This document shows positions 1 to 9,553 of a DNA stretch of 64,000 bases, one piece after another. This stretch comes from Jaenimonas drosophilae. Taxonomy: Eukaryota; Euglenozoa; Kinetoplastea; Trypanosomatida; Trypanosomatidae. Numbering within the stretch: position 1 is the stretch's first letter; the number at the start of each line of letters is the position of its first letter. The DNA lies in NCBI GenBank assembly GCA_030849065.1, contig JASAON010001624.1:1-64000 (forward strand), given 5' to 3'. The notes beneath the pieces are model-generated. The model worked only from the letters and a program-made list of their open reading frames with translations. It did not search any database and had not been told where the DNA came from. The position numbers were made by a program, and so were the translations under genes.

Positions 1-27
1 CCACAGGAAGATAGATTCGGATTCCAT
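1..27 (-). CDS. 5' end of a second copy of the repeat-linked hypothetical gene, running off the left edge
   Basis: On the minus strand an ATG at 27 opens a frame reading MESESIFLW to the window edge. The same nine residues begin the plus-strand ORF at 2259-2768, and the two upstream regions are homologous in inverted orientation. This is therefore probably the start of a paralogous gene transcribed leftward out of the window. Nothing is visible beyond nine codons, so function and integrity are unknown. Confidence 0.4.
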
Positions 28-124
28 TCCCCTTTGGAGAGTGGGGTGCCGCTGCGGCCGCACCTCTGCACGAGAAATGGTTGCGTTTGTTTGAGGCGGT
101 GGTACACCCGAAGACTGGAGCGGT

Positions 125-460
125 GTGCTCCCCCTGCTGTGCGAGGCCACTGGACTCACCCCCACCTCGCGTGTTGCCTCTGGGGTCCGTTGGCGCCGGC
201 GGTCTGCTGCGGATCGAGTTGCGCGAGTGGGGGCCACCAAAGGAGATTCTGTCCGTGTGCGTTGGGCTGCCCTTGACGGGGTGCTCCCCCTGCTGTGCGA
301 GGCCACTGGACTCACCCCCACCTCGCGTGTTGCCTCTGGGGTCCGTTGGCGCCGGCGGTCTGCTGCGGATCGAGTTGCGCGAGTGGGGGCCACCAAAGGA
401 GATTCTGTCCGTGTGCGTTGGGCTGCCCTTGACGGGGTGCTCCCCCTGTTATCTGCCGTC
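125..460 (+). repeat. 156-bp tandem repeat, two full units plus a partial third
   Basis: Units start at 125, 281 and 437 with an exact period of 156 bp. The first two look identical over their length, and the third breaks off after about 14 bases. Because 156 is divisible by three, the repeat leaves two plus-strand frames open (81-464 and 125-484), each with a 52-residue repeat. A single diverged copy of the same unit lies inverted near 2010-2155. It could be a 5' UTR or promoter-type repeat of the flanking gene family, or part of a repetitive protein. Codon evidence does not decide. Confidence 0.85.
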
Positions 461-599
461 ATAGTCGAGGGGTGTGGTGTTTGAAGGACCGTCGATGATC
501 CCTGCTCCGGAGTTGAATTCTGTGGCGATGCCACGGATTCACCGGCTGCCGGGCGAAACACTCGTCGCACCACAATCACCGGTGGGGTCACGTCACCCC

Positions 600-2000
600 C
601 ACCTCTGCGTGTCGATTGCGGCGAGGCGGCGGTCCCCAGTCGCTCCCCACGCCCGGTGATTTGGAGGCCATCACTCATACGTTCGTAAAACCCATAGAGG
701 ATGACAAAAAGAACCAAAATAATCACAGTGTTCAGCAGCAACCATAAACACCAGTCCAAGGATGTAGCCACCATACTTTTTCCAGGTGCCCGAGTGTGCT
801 TGTGTGTCGTAGTCCGGTGCCTAAGCAGGATGAGAGTTTGTGTGAAAGCTTTCTTTAAACGTATGTGCAAGTAATCTACACGGGCCAAATGACAGGGAGA
901 GAGAACCGTGGCCGTGACTCACAGCGAACTCCATGACGCCAAGCCATTCCAACGCTGATTCCCTGTGATAAAAAAGGGAACGCGAACCCCCACCATAATT
1001 TCTAAAAACGTTCGCTTCGAATAACGGGCAGAGCAAGGCTACAAGCAACGACGGCCAACAAAGAGACACTATCCTTATGCACGATCATCTGACCCTCAAT
1101 ACCCAAGTCGTGGCAGACATTCACACACATTCCTCACGTTATGGCTCCACCGAAGAGGAGGGGGAAAGCCGCAGCAAATGAGCTCACTCGGCAAGCAGGG
1201 TTCGGGGGTGCACCATGAAGTGCGTCACGTGTGGCTGATGAATACTACGCCGGCTGCGTAGAATGAGGAACCACCTAGTGGTTTCACATGGATGGTCTTT
1301 CCTGGCGGCGGGAAACACGCAATTGATACCACGCTGATCTAATCAGAGTACGTACAAGAAAACAAGAAAAGCAATAGCTCATGTGGTGTGCCGAGCGTGA
1401 TGCGCTCGTTGTTTGCAATGGCCTCTCCACCGCCGCGGCTCCGCTGACTGTACCTTGGCCACCTCCTATTTAGGAAGGACCGGAATTCATCAAGTATGTT
1501 CCATGCGTCTGACAAGGGGACTTTGCATGTCGTTCAACCGTCCCTTGTATCATTGAGGAGTTGGGATTGCGGAGAGATTGAACATAATGCGTGTGAAAAA
1601 AAAGAGGAGAGCAAATCGAGTTCGTCTTCGTAAGGACAAGAAAAATGAAAAAATGAAAAAAAAAAATAGTGGGCCTCCATTTTTGTGAGCAAATGGAATT
1701 CGTCATTAAGTAAGAAAAAGAAAAGCAAACCACTCTCAACATTGTGTCTCGCCGCTGTCACAGACTGATCGAATATAGGACGGTGCACTTGTCTGCAGTC
1801 CAAGTGAAGATCAAGTGACCAATATCACGTATCGTAGCCAATCTTCTTCAAGAGCTCACCATTCTCATCCAGCCCCACACAGTGCAAACGACACCAAATT
1901 GCTTCATGGATTAGTGCCGTTGTACTGTCGCCTGTGCATTTCGCCCATCTTTGAGCCCCCCGTGATTGCGGTGCGATCAGTTATACGCACTACCCCAGGT
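600..2000. other. Spacer between the inverted arms, no gene recognised
   Basis: The stretch contains A-rich runs (about 1640-1670) and only short ORFs without family resemblance, including two overlapping minus-strand frames at 1470-1803 that are low-complexity Phe/Leu/Ser. No tRNA or snRNA hallmark was seen. It may be intergenic DNA separating two divergently transcribed paralogues. Confidence 0.5.
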
Positions 2001-2258
2001 GAAACGGAGAGCCCCACGTCAACGGCAACGCAACGCACGCAACCTCCTTTGGTGGTACCCAGCTGACGGAGCACGATCCCCGGCACCCCGCAGACGCCAA
2101 CAAACTCTAGAGGCAACACCCAAAGTGAGGGTGAGCCTAGTGGCCTCGCACAGCGGGTGGCGCACACCACTTCAGCCTGCGGGCGTGCAGCTGCCCGAAC
2201 TCCAACCGTTTCTCGTGCAGAGGTGCGGCCGCAGCGGCACCCCACTCTCCAAAGGGGA

Positions 2259-2768
2259 ATGGAATCCGAATCTATCTTCCTGTGGATCGAGCGTGTGCGC
2301 ATCGAGGTGTCCATGGTGGAGTCCCGCATCACACAACTGAATATGAGCCACTTGCTCACTGCAGTGGCCGTAATCAACGTGATGTGTGGCGTTTCATGGA
2401 GCATGTCCGTGAAGGCGCTCGGGAACCGCTGCCACAGACGGGGCCTTCGGTGGCGATGTCATTACGACATTGGTGAGACGCTACAGAAGCTTGGCTTTGC
2501 GGTTGATTGCATTGAGGTGGGGTCAAGAAATCAACTGGCTTTGGTCAGGCGAGCTGGGCGGAACGCATCTCACCCGGTCGTAGTGCAGGCGCCGACTGCT
2601 GGATTCCATCTTCCCAGAATCATCGAGGGTCGAAACTTTCGGATGGGCGTGAGGTTCGACGATGGAGACGAGGAAACGGGAAGAGGGAGGAGGTACTCCT
2701 TGACCATGGACATCAGTGAGTCCGTCATCGGAGTGTACTTCCCCTTTTCTCCGCGTGGCCAGACCTAG
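2259..2768 (+). CDS. Hypothetical protein of a repeat-linked family (169 aa)
   Basis: The frame extends upstream through a GTG at 2157, but the first ATG is at 2259 and coincides with the start inferred for the inverted paralogue at the left edge, so I place the start there. The product has a hydrophobic stretch at about residues 30-52 that could be a membrane segment or a signal anchor, then a basic Cys/His/Arg-containing part and an acidic DDGDEE patch near the C-terminus. I recognise no family. Its orientation opposes the neighbouring minus-strand unit, and it sits beside inverted repeats, which suggests a mobile or multicopy gene family or a decayed member of one. The only support for coding is conservation of the start between the two copies. 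Confidence 0.35.
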   Translation: MESESIFLWIERVRIEVSMVESRITQLNMSHLLTAVAVINVMCGVSWSMSVKALGNRCHRRGLRWRCHYDIGETLQKLGFAVDCIEVGSRNQLALVRRAGRNASHPVVVQAPTAGFHLPRIIEGRNFRMGVRFDDGDEETGRGRRYSLTMDISESVIGVYFPFSPRGQT

Positions 2769-4005
2769 TTTGTGCATGGATGCATCTCGTATTAACCGAT
2801 ACGGGGGTCACTCGTTCCAGTACGGTCGATGCGCGTCTTCTCTCCTCAGCCCACACACCACCATGTCGTGTGCACACGAGGAACCAGGAGGGGTGTTGCA
2901 CGCCCACGGTTTTCCCAGGGAAGGGCCTAAGAGAACAGCATCCACAGATGCCGACCCCCAAGATGCGGGCGAAGGAGGCACGAGCGCCAGCTGACATAGC
3001 GCCGGTGATGGAAGGAGACGATCATCAGGATATCTGGCGGCACTGCGCGAAAGCACTAAACGAGCTCGCATGGTGAACCTCCCAACCTCCCCCGACTGAG
3101 AAACAGCCACACAAATGAGGCAGCGAGATGCTGCTAGAGTGCGCACACAAAACGACACATTCCTTGGAGAAAACTACGCATGGCGGCAAAACTTCCCTCA
3201 GCCTCGAACGGTGCTGATTGATCAAGGTTACCGACTGTGTCCCCGGTGGGCCTGGCTGCTGCAAGTAATTCAGTTCATCTTCCTCGACAGCAGACATCGT
3301 GATGCGAGGTCAGCTGGCAACGCCAATTAGAATAAATAGCGGTGTCACACACCAGTGAGAGGCCGCCCTCTAGGTTGCACTTCACAAAGGCGACCAATAA
3401 TAACTTACTTACTACTACTAACTCTCTTGATCGGCAGGGATCACGAGAGGGGCAATACAAAAGGGAATTCTATATTTTTTAGTCGCAGCAGTTCTAGTCT
3501 GTTGTGCTCGGTGTGTGACGACGACCGATCGAAGAGAACACAACGGAAGACAAAATAAACTACAAATATAACAGATACCGATATCGTTCACTATGAAAAA
3601 AGCAGTTGTGTCACAAAGAAACAGCAACTGGAGATGGTGGCTAGCGTGGTAAAACGAAGCGTCTGTGAATGTCAGAGGAAGAACAACGGAAACACTGGGA
3701 GAGCAAGAAGAGAGAAAAGACGATTTATGGCAAGGAAAAACACACTGAAACCATCGACGTAGCACAGTGAAACTGTGGCATGGGCCACGGATGCGGCAGA
3801 CCATCAGTTGTGGAGCTCTTGCACAGGTTCGCCTAACATCAACACAGCAACAAACAAACAACTCATCTCACAAATTTCATCCAGGTGAGTTCGTTCCCGC
3901 TTCTGCAAGGAAACATGCATACCGGCACATCATTCCACCAGTTGAAAGTGGCCAATTCGTCTTGCTCGGAGTGGAACTCAAAGTAGAACCAAATTCACAG
4001 TGTAG
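2769..4005. other. Gene-poor stretch, nothing assigned
   Basis: Several overlapping frames of 70-150 codons exist on both strands (for example 2808-3158 and 3418-3861 on minus). None has recognisable motifs and they overlap one another. The part nearest 4005 would hold the 3' UTR of the minus-strand gene at 4006-4440. There is no evidence of an RNA gene. Confidence 0.5.
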
Positions 4006-4440
4006 CTACGAGGTTGATCCATCGAATGGCGGTGCACGTCCAGAAGCAGTGCGTCGCGCAGCTGGATTACGCAGAGGCTCAGCGGATGCATCGGTGGGAA
4101 TGTCCTTCTCCACAGGTGGACTGAGGTACTGCTCCGATACAGGGCACTCGCATCCAACGGCCAACCCCTTCTTCTTTGATGGCTTCGGCACAAAATGGTC
4201 GTAAAAGGAAGTGTGGATCGCACCCATCGCATCCACGCAAAACTGTGTTTCACTATCATGGTCGGCCTCATTGATTGGCTGAGACAAGTACACCTCGTCC
4301 AAGTCGCAGCATCTCCTGTTAAACTCCACAAAGTTTCCTGTTGATGACTGTGGTGGCTCCAGTATGAGCGTCACATCGTTTGCTTCGTCCGGAGCAATGA
4401 GGACAACCGTCGGGTTTGGGGGAATCGTCACTTCACTCAT
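4006..4440 (-). CDS. Hypothetical protein, 144 aa
   Basis: The minus-strand frame is open from a GTG at 4470, but the first ATG is at 4440 and gives a product starting MSEVTIPPNPTV. The sequence is of ordinary complexity, with a central Cys/acidic region (residues ~40-75) and a Pro/Arg/Ala-rich tail. I recognise no domain. It lies downstream of, and on the same strand as, the MORN-repeat gene, so it would be the second gene of the leftward polycistron. An open frame at 4489-4695 lies in the same reading frame, separated by a stop and about 50 bases, so an N-terminally broken longer gene is possible. Confidence 0.5.
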   Translation of the reverse strand: MSEVTIPPNPTVVLIAPDEANDVTLILEPPQSSTGNFVEFNRRCCDLDEVYLSQPINEADHDSETQFCVDAMGAIHTSFYDHFVPKPSKKKGLAVGCECPVSEQYLSPPVEKDIPTDASAEPLRNPAARRTASGRAPPFDGSTS

Positions 4441-5089
4441 GTCTAGGACTAGCGAGTCCTTGATGAGCACTTGAAGAGTAGCTCAACTTCAGACGGACGA
4501 GCCAAGCACTGAGCTCAATGTGCTATACAAGGTGCCAGGAAAGTATCTGCCCAGCTGCAGTGGCCAGCTGGTACTCGTTACGACGGGCAAGTTAGCCCCG
4601 GGGTTTGCTAAAAATAATACCAAGATATTCGTGAGGATGTCTTGCCTTTGTGATAAAGAAAAGAGAAGAGGATACACAAGTTCTGTGCGTTTCACTACGA
4701 ACGCTATGATAGGCGCTCATCACGCCCATCGGCGCATCAAATAGAACGAAAACAGAACACTTCAGGACTTCCAACACTTTCCCATTCACCAGAGATGATC
4801 TCCGGGCAGTGGAAAAGATGCTCTCAGTTGAGATCGTTTGCCTCCGCATTTACCACTAGCGACGACGGCAACGTGGAATAGTGTTGCTTTAAAGAATTTG
4901 ACTGAAAAGCCAGAAAACAGGCAAAGTGGTTGAGCCAGTTATGTACATACAGGTAGACACGCACTCATCCGGAGATAATTACATCGGTGGGGATTAGCCG
5001 TAACTGTACACCAACCAGCAAAGTAAGGGCGGGGAGGGTGAAGCGAAGTGGGTATGTTGCTGCCAACTCAACTGCGTGAAGAGATGTGC
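4441..5089. other. Intergenic region of the minus-strand unit
   Basis: This separates the MORN gene from the 144-aa gene and should hold the 3' UTR of the former and the 5' UTR and acceptor of the latter. Short minus-strand frames at 4489-4695 and 4592-4849 have no recognised similarity. No other feature is supported. Confidence 0.5.
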
Positions 5090-6397
5090 CTACTCGTCAT
5101 CCTCACCAAAGGGATCCTCAGCCTCTTCAACAAAACCAACCTCGGCTGGCTTGTCCGCAGAGAACGTATCCGCAGGACCGCGGCGTGCACCCTCCTTCCA
5201 CTTTCCGTCGTAACGAAGGTCGTTGGGAAAGTGAACGTAGGCCTCGCCGTGCTTGGCATTGTCCTTCCAGCCACCTTCATAGTGGCCACCTTCACTGTTA
5301 GAAATTCGGCCCGCACCGCAACGCGCATCATCTTTCCATTCACCATCGTACGTAAGCCCAGAATCCGCGAAGGTGCATCGACCGTTCCCATGACGAGTGT
5401 CGTGGTGGAACTCTCCCTCATAGTAGTCTCCATTAGCGTAGTGAAGGACACCCATTCCCTCGCGAGAGTTGTTGTGGAACGAACCCTCATAACGGTCCTG
5501 GTTGGCCATCAGCAGAACACTCTGTTCGCTCTCCATCTTGCCACGCTTAAACTCTCCCTCATAGCGGTCACCGTTCGGGAAAATGCAGACACCCTTACCG
5601 TCCCTTTGTCCCTTCACCCATTCGCACTCGTAGAAGGCACCATCGGGGTAGATACACATGCCGTTACCCTGGCGCTCTCCCCTAGGGTTGAGGGCCCCAC
5701 GATAGACGTAGCCATCAATATCGGACACCGACAACGCATCTTCTTCATCCATGGTGACCTTTCCATCCTTCATCAGGATCTTTCCCACGGAAATCAGCAT
5801 GAAAGCACGGTTGGGGAAATCGCAATGACGGATCATCACGGATCGGCGGCCAGAATCGTTAACCTCTGGGTCTTCCTCACCTACCACGAAGTAAAAGTTG
5901 ATGCTTCGGTAGTACAGTGGGTGGAGAGGATACTTGTTGTCGATCGACTCCTGAATGAGCTGTCGGATCTCTGTAAGAATTTCAATGCGCTTGGCAAGAA
6001 CAGCTTGAGCGGAGGCAGGGTCCGCAATCTGGCAAGAGCTGGAAGCAGTGTCAATAAGGTTGTTGAGGAGGTTCATCGCCTGAGAGATGATTACGTTTTC
6101 CTCCACTCGCTTAGCAGTCAAAAGCTCTTCGTGCTCCTTGTTAAGGGCCTTGAGCTCATTGTTGATGATGATGCGCTGAGTCTTCAGAGCTTGCTTCTCT
6201 TCCTTAGTGAACTCAACGTAGCTGTCATCTTTCTTCAGCTTGGCTAGTCTCTTCAGCATCACCTGCTCCTCTTCATCCAAGTCCATGATGCGAATCTTCG
6301 TCTGCGTATACATGCGATCCTTGTAGTTCTGCTTCACCTTCTCATCCAAGCGAGCGAGACGGTCGTCCACTTCCTCACGGTTAACAGCTTCTGCCAT
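5090..6397 (-). CDS. MORN-repeat protein with N-terminal coiled coil
   Basis: This 435-residue protein has two parts. Residues 1 to about 130 are charged and heptad-like, so a coiled coil is likely. After a linker with a Phe/Tyr-rich block, about residues 230-420 carry some eight MORN repeats, recognisable by recurring GxGxxxxxNGDxYEGEF/W units. The tail is acidic and ends GEDDE. MORN proteins are usually cytoskeletal or membrane-proximal scaffolds; in trypanosomatids several occur at the basal body, flagellar pocket collar or axoneme. The ATG at 6397 follows a good polypyrimidine/AG acceptor read on the minus strand at 6470-6442, which gives a 44-nt 5' UTR. It is the first gene of the leftward polycistron. 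MORN proteins are sometimes annotated as PIP5-kinases, but no kinase domain is present here. Confidence 0.9.
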   Translation of the reverse strand: MAEAVNREEVDDRLARLDEKVKQNYKDRMYTQTKIRIMDLDEEEQVMLKRLAKLKKDDSYVEFTKEEKQALKTQRIIINNELKALNKEHEELLTAKRVEENVIISQAMNLLNNLIDTASSSCQIADPASAQAVLAKRIEILTEIRQLIQESIDNKYPLHPLYYRSINFYFVVGEEDPEVNDSGRRSVMIRHCDFPNRAFMLISVGKILMKDGKVTMDEEDALSVSDIDGYVYRGALNPRGERQGNGMCIYPDGAFYECEWVKGQRDGKGVCIFPNGDRYEGEFKRGKMESEQSVLLMANQDRYEGSFHNNSREGMGVLHYANGDYYEGEFHHDTRHGNGRCTFADSGLTYDGEWKDDARCGAGRISNSEGGHYEGGWKDNAKHGEAYVHFPNDLRYDGKWKEGARRGPADTFSADKPAEVGFVEEAEDPFGEDDE

Positions 6398-6441
6398 TTT
6401 TTCTCGAAAGAGGTCAAGTTGATTGTATAGGACTACTTACC

Positions 6442-6470
6442 CTAAAGTGTTGAAAACAGAAAAGAGAGAT
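6442..6470 (-). promoter_or_regulatory. Predicted spliced-leader acceptor of the MORN gene
   Basis: On the minus strand a pyrimidine run (TCTCTCTTTCTGTTTTC) is followed by CACTTTAG, with AG at 6443-6442. The first AG after the tract lies 44 nt before the ATG at 6397, as expected for trans-splicing. Confidence 0.6.
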
Positions 6471-8039
6471 GCAAAAATCACGACACGCATTCCAAATTGA
6501 ATCTCAAATGTCATGGTCGATTGTAGGCAAAAAAAAAGTTCCCCTACAGACAGAATTTCTAGTCAAATTTGGGATTCCAGGTGACAAAGAAAAAACTAAA
6601 CTGGTGGTTCGAGACGGCACCGCGACTGTTACCATTCGCAAAGAAAAATTACAATAAATCTATCAACTAATGTGAGGCAATCGAAGTGAAACCTTCAGAT
6701 CACCGACTATATCCGGTTTCTCTCTTCTCAGATCTTAAGAATTTCTAACGAGGAAAATGTGCTCAGTTCGCCTTCCATCCGATGTGTTAAACCGTAAGAC
6801 GTATCCATCAAAGCCACCAGTAGCAGGTATTCGATCGGCTGCATCAATCACTCTGGGTTGCACAAGTGAGTCAGTTTAGAGAAAGACAGCATCGTGACTC
6901 TTTTTGTTGGCTACAGAGTCTTAGCCTCATATATTATCAACGGTCTCGGCATAGATTAATCCGATATTCCGGTGAAACAATTCTTTGAATTATTGTAAAC
7001 ACTGTTATGTTTGGAATATAGGACTTCTGCTTATGCATCAGCTTTAGCAACATGGGTCTGCGCATCCTGAAGAGTGCAGCCACCCTCGAGCAGGATTACT
7101 GAACAAAACAAATCTGTGGTCTTCTATCGTTAGGAAAATGAGCCATCCACAGCAAAAGAATCTGTGCAGCAACCCAAGTGTCCCAACTCCCCGAGAAGCA
7201 CCTTGCATTTGGAATTGCATTTGCATTGGAGCTAAGGTATTACTGGCTTCATGCGCCACTCAATGACCTGAATACTCTAGTGAAGCTCAACGTTGGTCGT
7301 GGACAAGCTTAATTGATGGAATTCTCATGGCTTCTTTCCGCTACAAGCCAACATACTTCAGTTCCGGAACCTATCCGCCAAGTCGAACTCGCTGCAGGCA
7401 ATTTCATGGGTTTAAGAAAAATTGCTGACCTGCAAATTTTGATATTGGGTTACCATCTCAATAGAACGACGATGTATCGTTCGGCCTGTTAGAGCGAAAG
7501 AAAGCACAGCCTCACGCATACAGCCTGGCCAAAAAAAAATACAATATTCCGCACTACCACCGCCTTCCTTTCAAGAGACTATCCTCTACACAGACCGTTA
7601 CTACTCGCGTCCCATAACAGTAACGAAGAGAAAGGAGGCAGTGCAGACATGAATAAACTACAGGATCGCAACAGCGCGACAAACCAAAGTCAAAAAAAGC
7701 AAAAATGGCACCACCAGAAACAGAATTAATGCCAAAACTGAGAAATCAAAAGCAAGGGCTTCCCAACAGCCCGCAACTTCCCTTCATGATTCTATTGGGT
7801 TCCCGGATACGTGTCAACATGCACCCTCATCCACAATCAAACACTTTCCAATCCACTGCTGAGAGTCCGCAATCGCTCTCAGCACCACGTTCTCTGGTCT
7901 CAATCAAGAGTTGCAAAATGTCTGTTTCTCCTTTAAGCATGCAAATCACAAAACGCGCTCGACCTTTCCTTAAAACAACAAACTATCATACAAAACTAAT
8001 TACACTTCAGCATCCGATGCGGTGCTGCCCCTTCCACAG

Positions 8040-8480
8040 GTGAACCCAGCGCTGCGTCGAATCCACGCCAGCAACCCCCCCCCATACTTCTGATTTCGCT
8101 ACGATCCCTCACAACAACCCAACATAAGCAAAGATAGGTCTTTCATCCACACGCAGCCACCCACCACCCGCGATCCGGCAGCATTCCGGACGCCAAACGG
8201 AGAGGCCCCGCACCACGCCAGCACCGCACGCAGAGCGCACCAACGCGGCAAACGCCCAAACCCAAAACCCAAAACGTAAAAGCCACAGCCGAACCACTAA
8301 TAACCAGGGACCTTACGATGCCATGAAATACCCGAACCGGCGCCCGCCGCCAATTCCAGCGCCATCCAAAACTCCAACTCAAAAAAAAAAACCCTTACGT
8401 ATTCACAGAGCCCCACAAAGAGAAATGACACACCACAACCCCCGCCCGCCAAAAAGAAAAATTGCCATGAAAGGGATTGC
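8040..8480 (-). promoter_or_regulatory. GT-rich tract on the minus strand, candidate promoter of the leftward unit
   Basis: The plus strand is dominated by C and A; read leftward it is G/T-rich, with a G9 run (8083-8075), a run of about ten T (reverse of 8381-8390) and repeated TTTGGGTTTTGGG-like motifs around 8250-8270. It lies between the central repeats and the leftward genes. Minus-strand frames at 8109-8297 and 8143-8382 come from composition bias and are not called as genes. Confidence 0.5.
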
Positions 8481-8494
8481 CCCACCCAGAGTTA

Positions 8495-8864
8495 GCATTT
8501 GCGCGGCGTCTTCTCCGCATTCTTTGGTTCCGAAATGCCATCTGCCTGTGCTCGGTCCGCCCCGTGATCACCCCAACTCCATTCCGGGATTCTCCCGNGC
8601 ATAGAACCCGCATTTGCGCGGCGTCTGCTCCGCATTCTTTGGTTCCGAAATGCCATCTGCCTGTGCTCGGTCCGCCCCGTGATCACCCCAACTCCATTCC
8701 GGGATTCTCCCGCATAGAACCCGCATTTGCGCGGCGTCTGCTCCGCATTCTTTGGTTCCGAAATGCCATCTGCCTGTGCTCGGTCCGCCCCGTGATCACC
8801 CCAACTCCATTCCGGGATTCTCCCGCATAGAACCCACATTTGCGCGGCGTCTGCTCCGCATATG
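8495..8864. repeat. 113-bp tandem repeat at the centre of the strand switch
   Basis: Units begin with a GCATTTGCGCGG-type motif at 8495, 8610, 8723 and 8836. The spacings are 115 (the two extra bases include an undetermined base at 8598), 113 and 113. Three units are complete and the fourth ends after about 29 bases. The period is not a multiple of three, so overlapping frames in it are not protein repeats. The N suggests an assembly problem and possibly collapsed copy number. Confidence 0.9.
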
Positions 8865-8866
8865 GT

Positions 8867-9180
8867 TCGGGGAGGCTTTCCGCGGGCTTTCGGTGGCGGG
8901 CCCTTTGGTTTCTGGGGAGTTTTCTTTTGGGCTGTTAGGGTTGGTGCGGGTGAGTCGGCTGCGGCGGTGGTGCAGGCAGGTTTGGCTATGCGGTGTGTGT
9001 CTTTGTGGGTGGGCTTTGGGGTTCGATTTCCTCGGGGTGGGTGGTGTGATGGCCGGCAGGGAGTTGCGGTGACTGGGTCTTGGTTGTTTTGGTGTTGGTG
9101 CCTCCTCGTTTTTTTTCCAGGTAGTAATTCGTGCGTCCGTTTGCTTGAGGGGTGTGCGGGTGTGAGTCAATGAGGTGTTG
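8867..9180 (+). promoter_or_regulatory. GT-rich tract on the plus strand, candidate promoter of the rightward unit
   Basis: Directly after the repeat array the plus strand becomes almost devoid of A for about 300 bases, with motifs such as GGTTTCTGGGG and GTGTGTGTCTTTGTGGGTGGG. It ends about 370 bases before the TSR1 start. Its polarity is opposite to that of the tract at 8040-8480. Small plus-strand frames here (8752-9072, 8862-9173) reflect composition only. Confidence 0.5.
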
Positions 9181-9490
9181 TGAACTGATGTTGTATTTCT
9201 GTTTGCCACCAGCGTGTGAAAGTTAGTGGTTCCATATCTTAGGGAAGGGTTCTTGAACCGGAGGGCTTTTTAGAAGTGAGGCAGTATCGATGGAGTTTGA
9301 GGGCTGTTTGCGATTTAGTAATTGCTGTTACAACTATAATGATCTGATCTGATGTGATGGCCGCGTTGAAGAAAGTTTTTTTGAGGTAGTGACAGGGCTG
9401 AGCTATGACATCGATGATTTTTTTTTTGAGATCTTGGGATGGAGCGAATGGTTTGCACTGTTATTGATGATCACAAATGCGATTTTCTGT

Positions 9491-9508
9491 TCATATACTT
9501 TTCTTCAG
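9491..9508 (+). promoter_or_regulatory. Predicted spliced-leader acceptor of TSR1
   Basis: A pyrimidine-rich TACTTTTCTTCAG lies here with AG at 9507-9508, 45 nt before the ATG at 9554. If used, it excludes the upstream in-frame extension (from GTG 9389) and sets the TSR1 start. Confidence 0.55.
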
Positions 9509-9553
9509 CAGCTTCTTCTTGATATTGAAAGTGGTCAAATTTGCACCGGAGAA

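Larger units (their letters stand above)
1..2285. repeat. Imperfect inverted repeat: two head-to-head copies of one element
   Basis: Positions 1-79 match the reverse complement of 2207-2285 with only one or so mismatches. The match then continues with indels through the 156-bp repeat unit (for example 136-161 against 2130-2154) to about 590 against about 1955. The arms are about 590 and 330 bp and enclose a spacer of roughly 1.36 kb. The left arm has an extra tandem unit that the right arm lacks. Both arms lie just upstream of an ORF that begins MESESIFLW, one pointing out of each end. I do not recognise the element as a known trypanosomatid retroposon. Confidence 0.75.
6398..9553. promoter_or_regulatory. 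Divergent strand-switch region, probable bidirectional Pol II start region
   Basis: The last minus-strand gene starts at 6397 and the first plus-strand gene at 9554, leaving about 3.2 kb without a convincing gene. 6480-8040 is AT-richer and featureless. 8040-8480 is A/C-rich on plus, hence G/T-rich on minus, and includes a run of nine C at 8075-8083 (G9 on minus). 8495-8864 holds 113-bp tandem repeats. 8867-9180 is strongly G/T-rich on plus. In T. brucei, divergent switch regions are transcription start regions carrying H2A.Z, and G runs and GT-rich sequence mark them. The mirrored arrangement here fits that model, but function is inferred. Confidence 0.75.

Noticed and set aside
5048..6247. 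Long plus-strand open frame (399 codons) opposite the MORN gene
   Set aside because: Antisense shadow: the minus strand encodes clear MORN repeats and has a proper acceptor; the plus-strand translation shows no family features.
6469..6657. Small plus-strand ORF of 62 codons in the strand-switch region
   Set aside because: It overlaps the minus-strand acceptor region of the MORN gene, has no recognised similarity, and lies far upstream of any plus-strand transcription signal.
8752..9173. Plus-strand ORFs of about 100 codons in the GT-rich tract
   Set aside because: Gly/Trp/Val-rich translations are forced by G/T composition; overlapping frames are equally open and nothing is recognisable.
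9389..9553. N-terminal extension of TSR1 by 55 codons
   Set aside because: It begins with GTG, is hydrophobic, includes a pyrimidine tract and predicted acceptor, and does not resemble the basic start of Tsr1 proteins.
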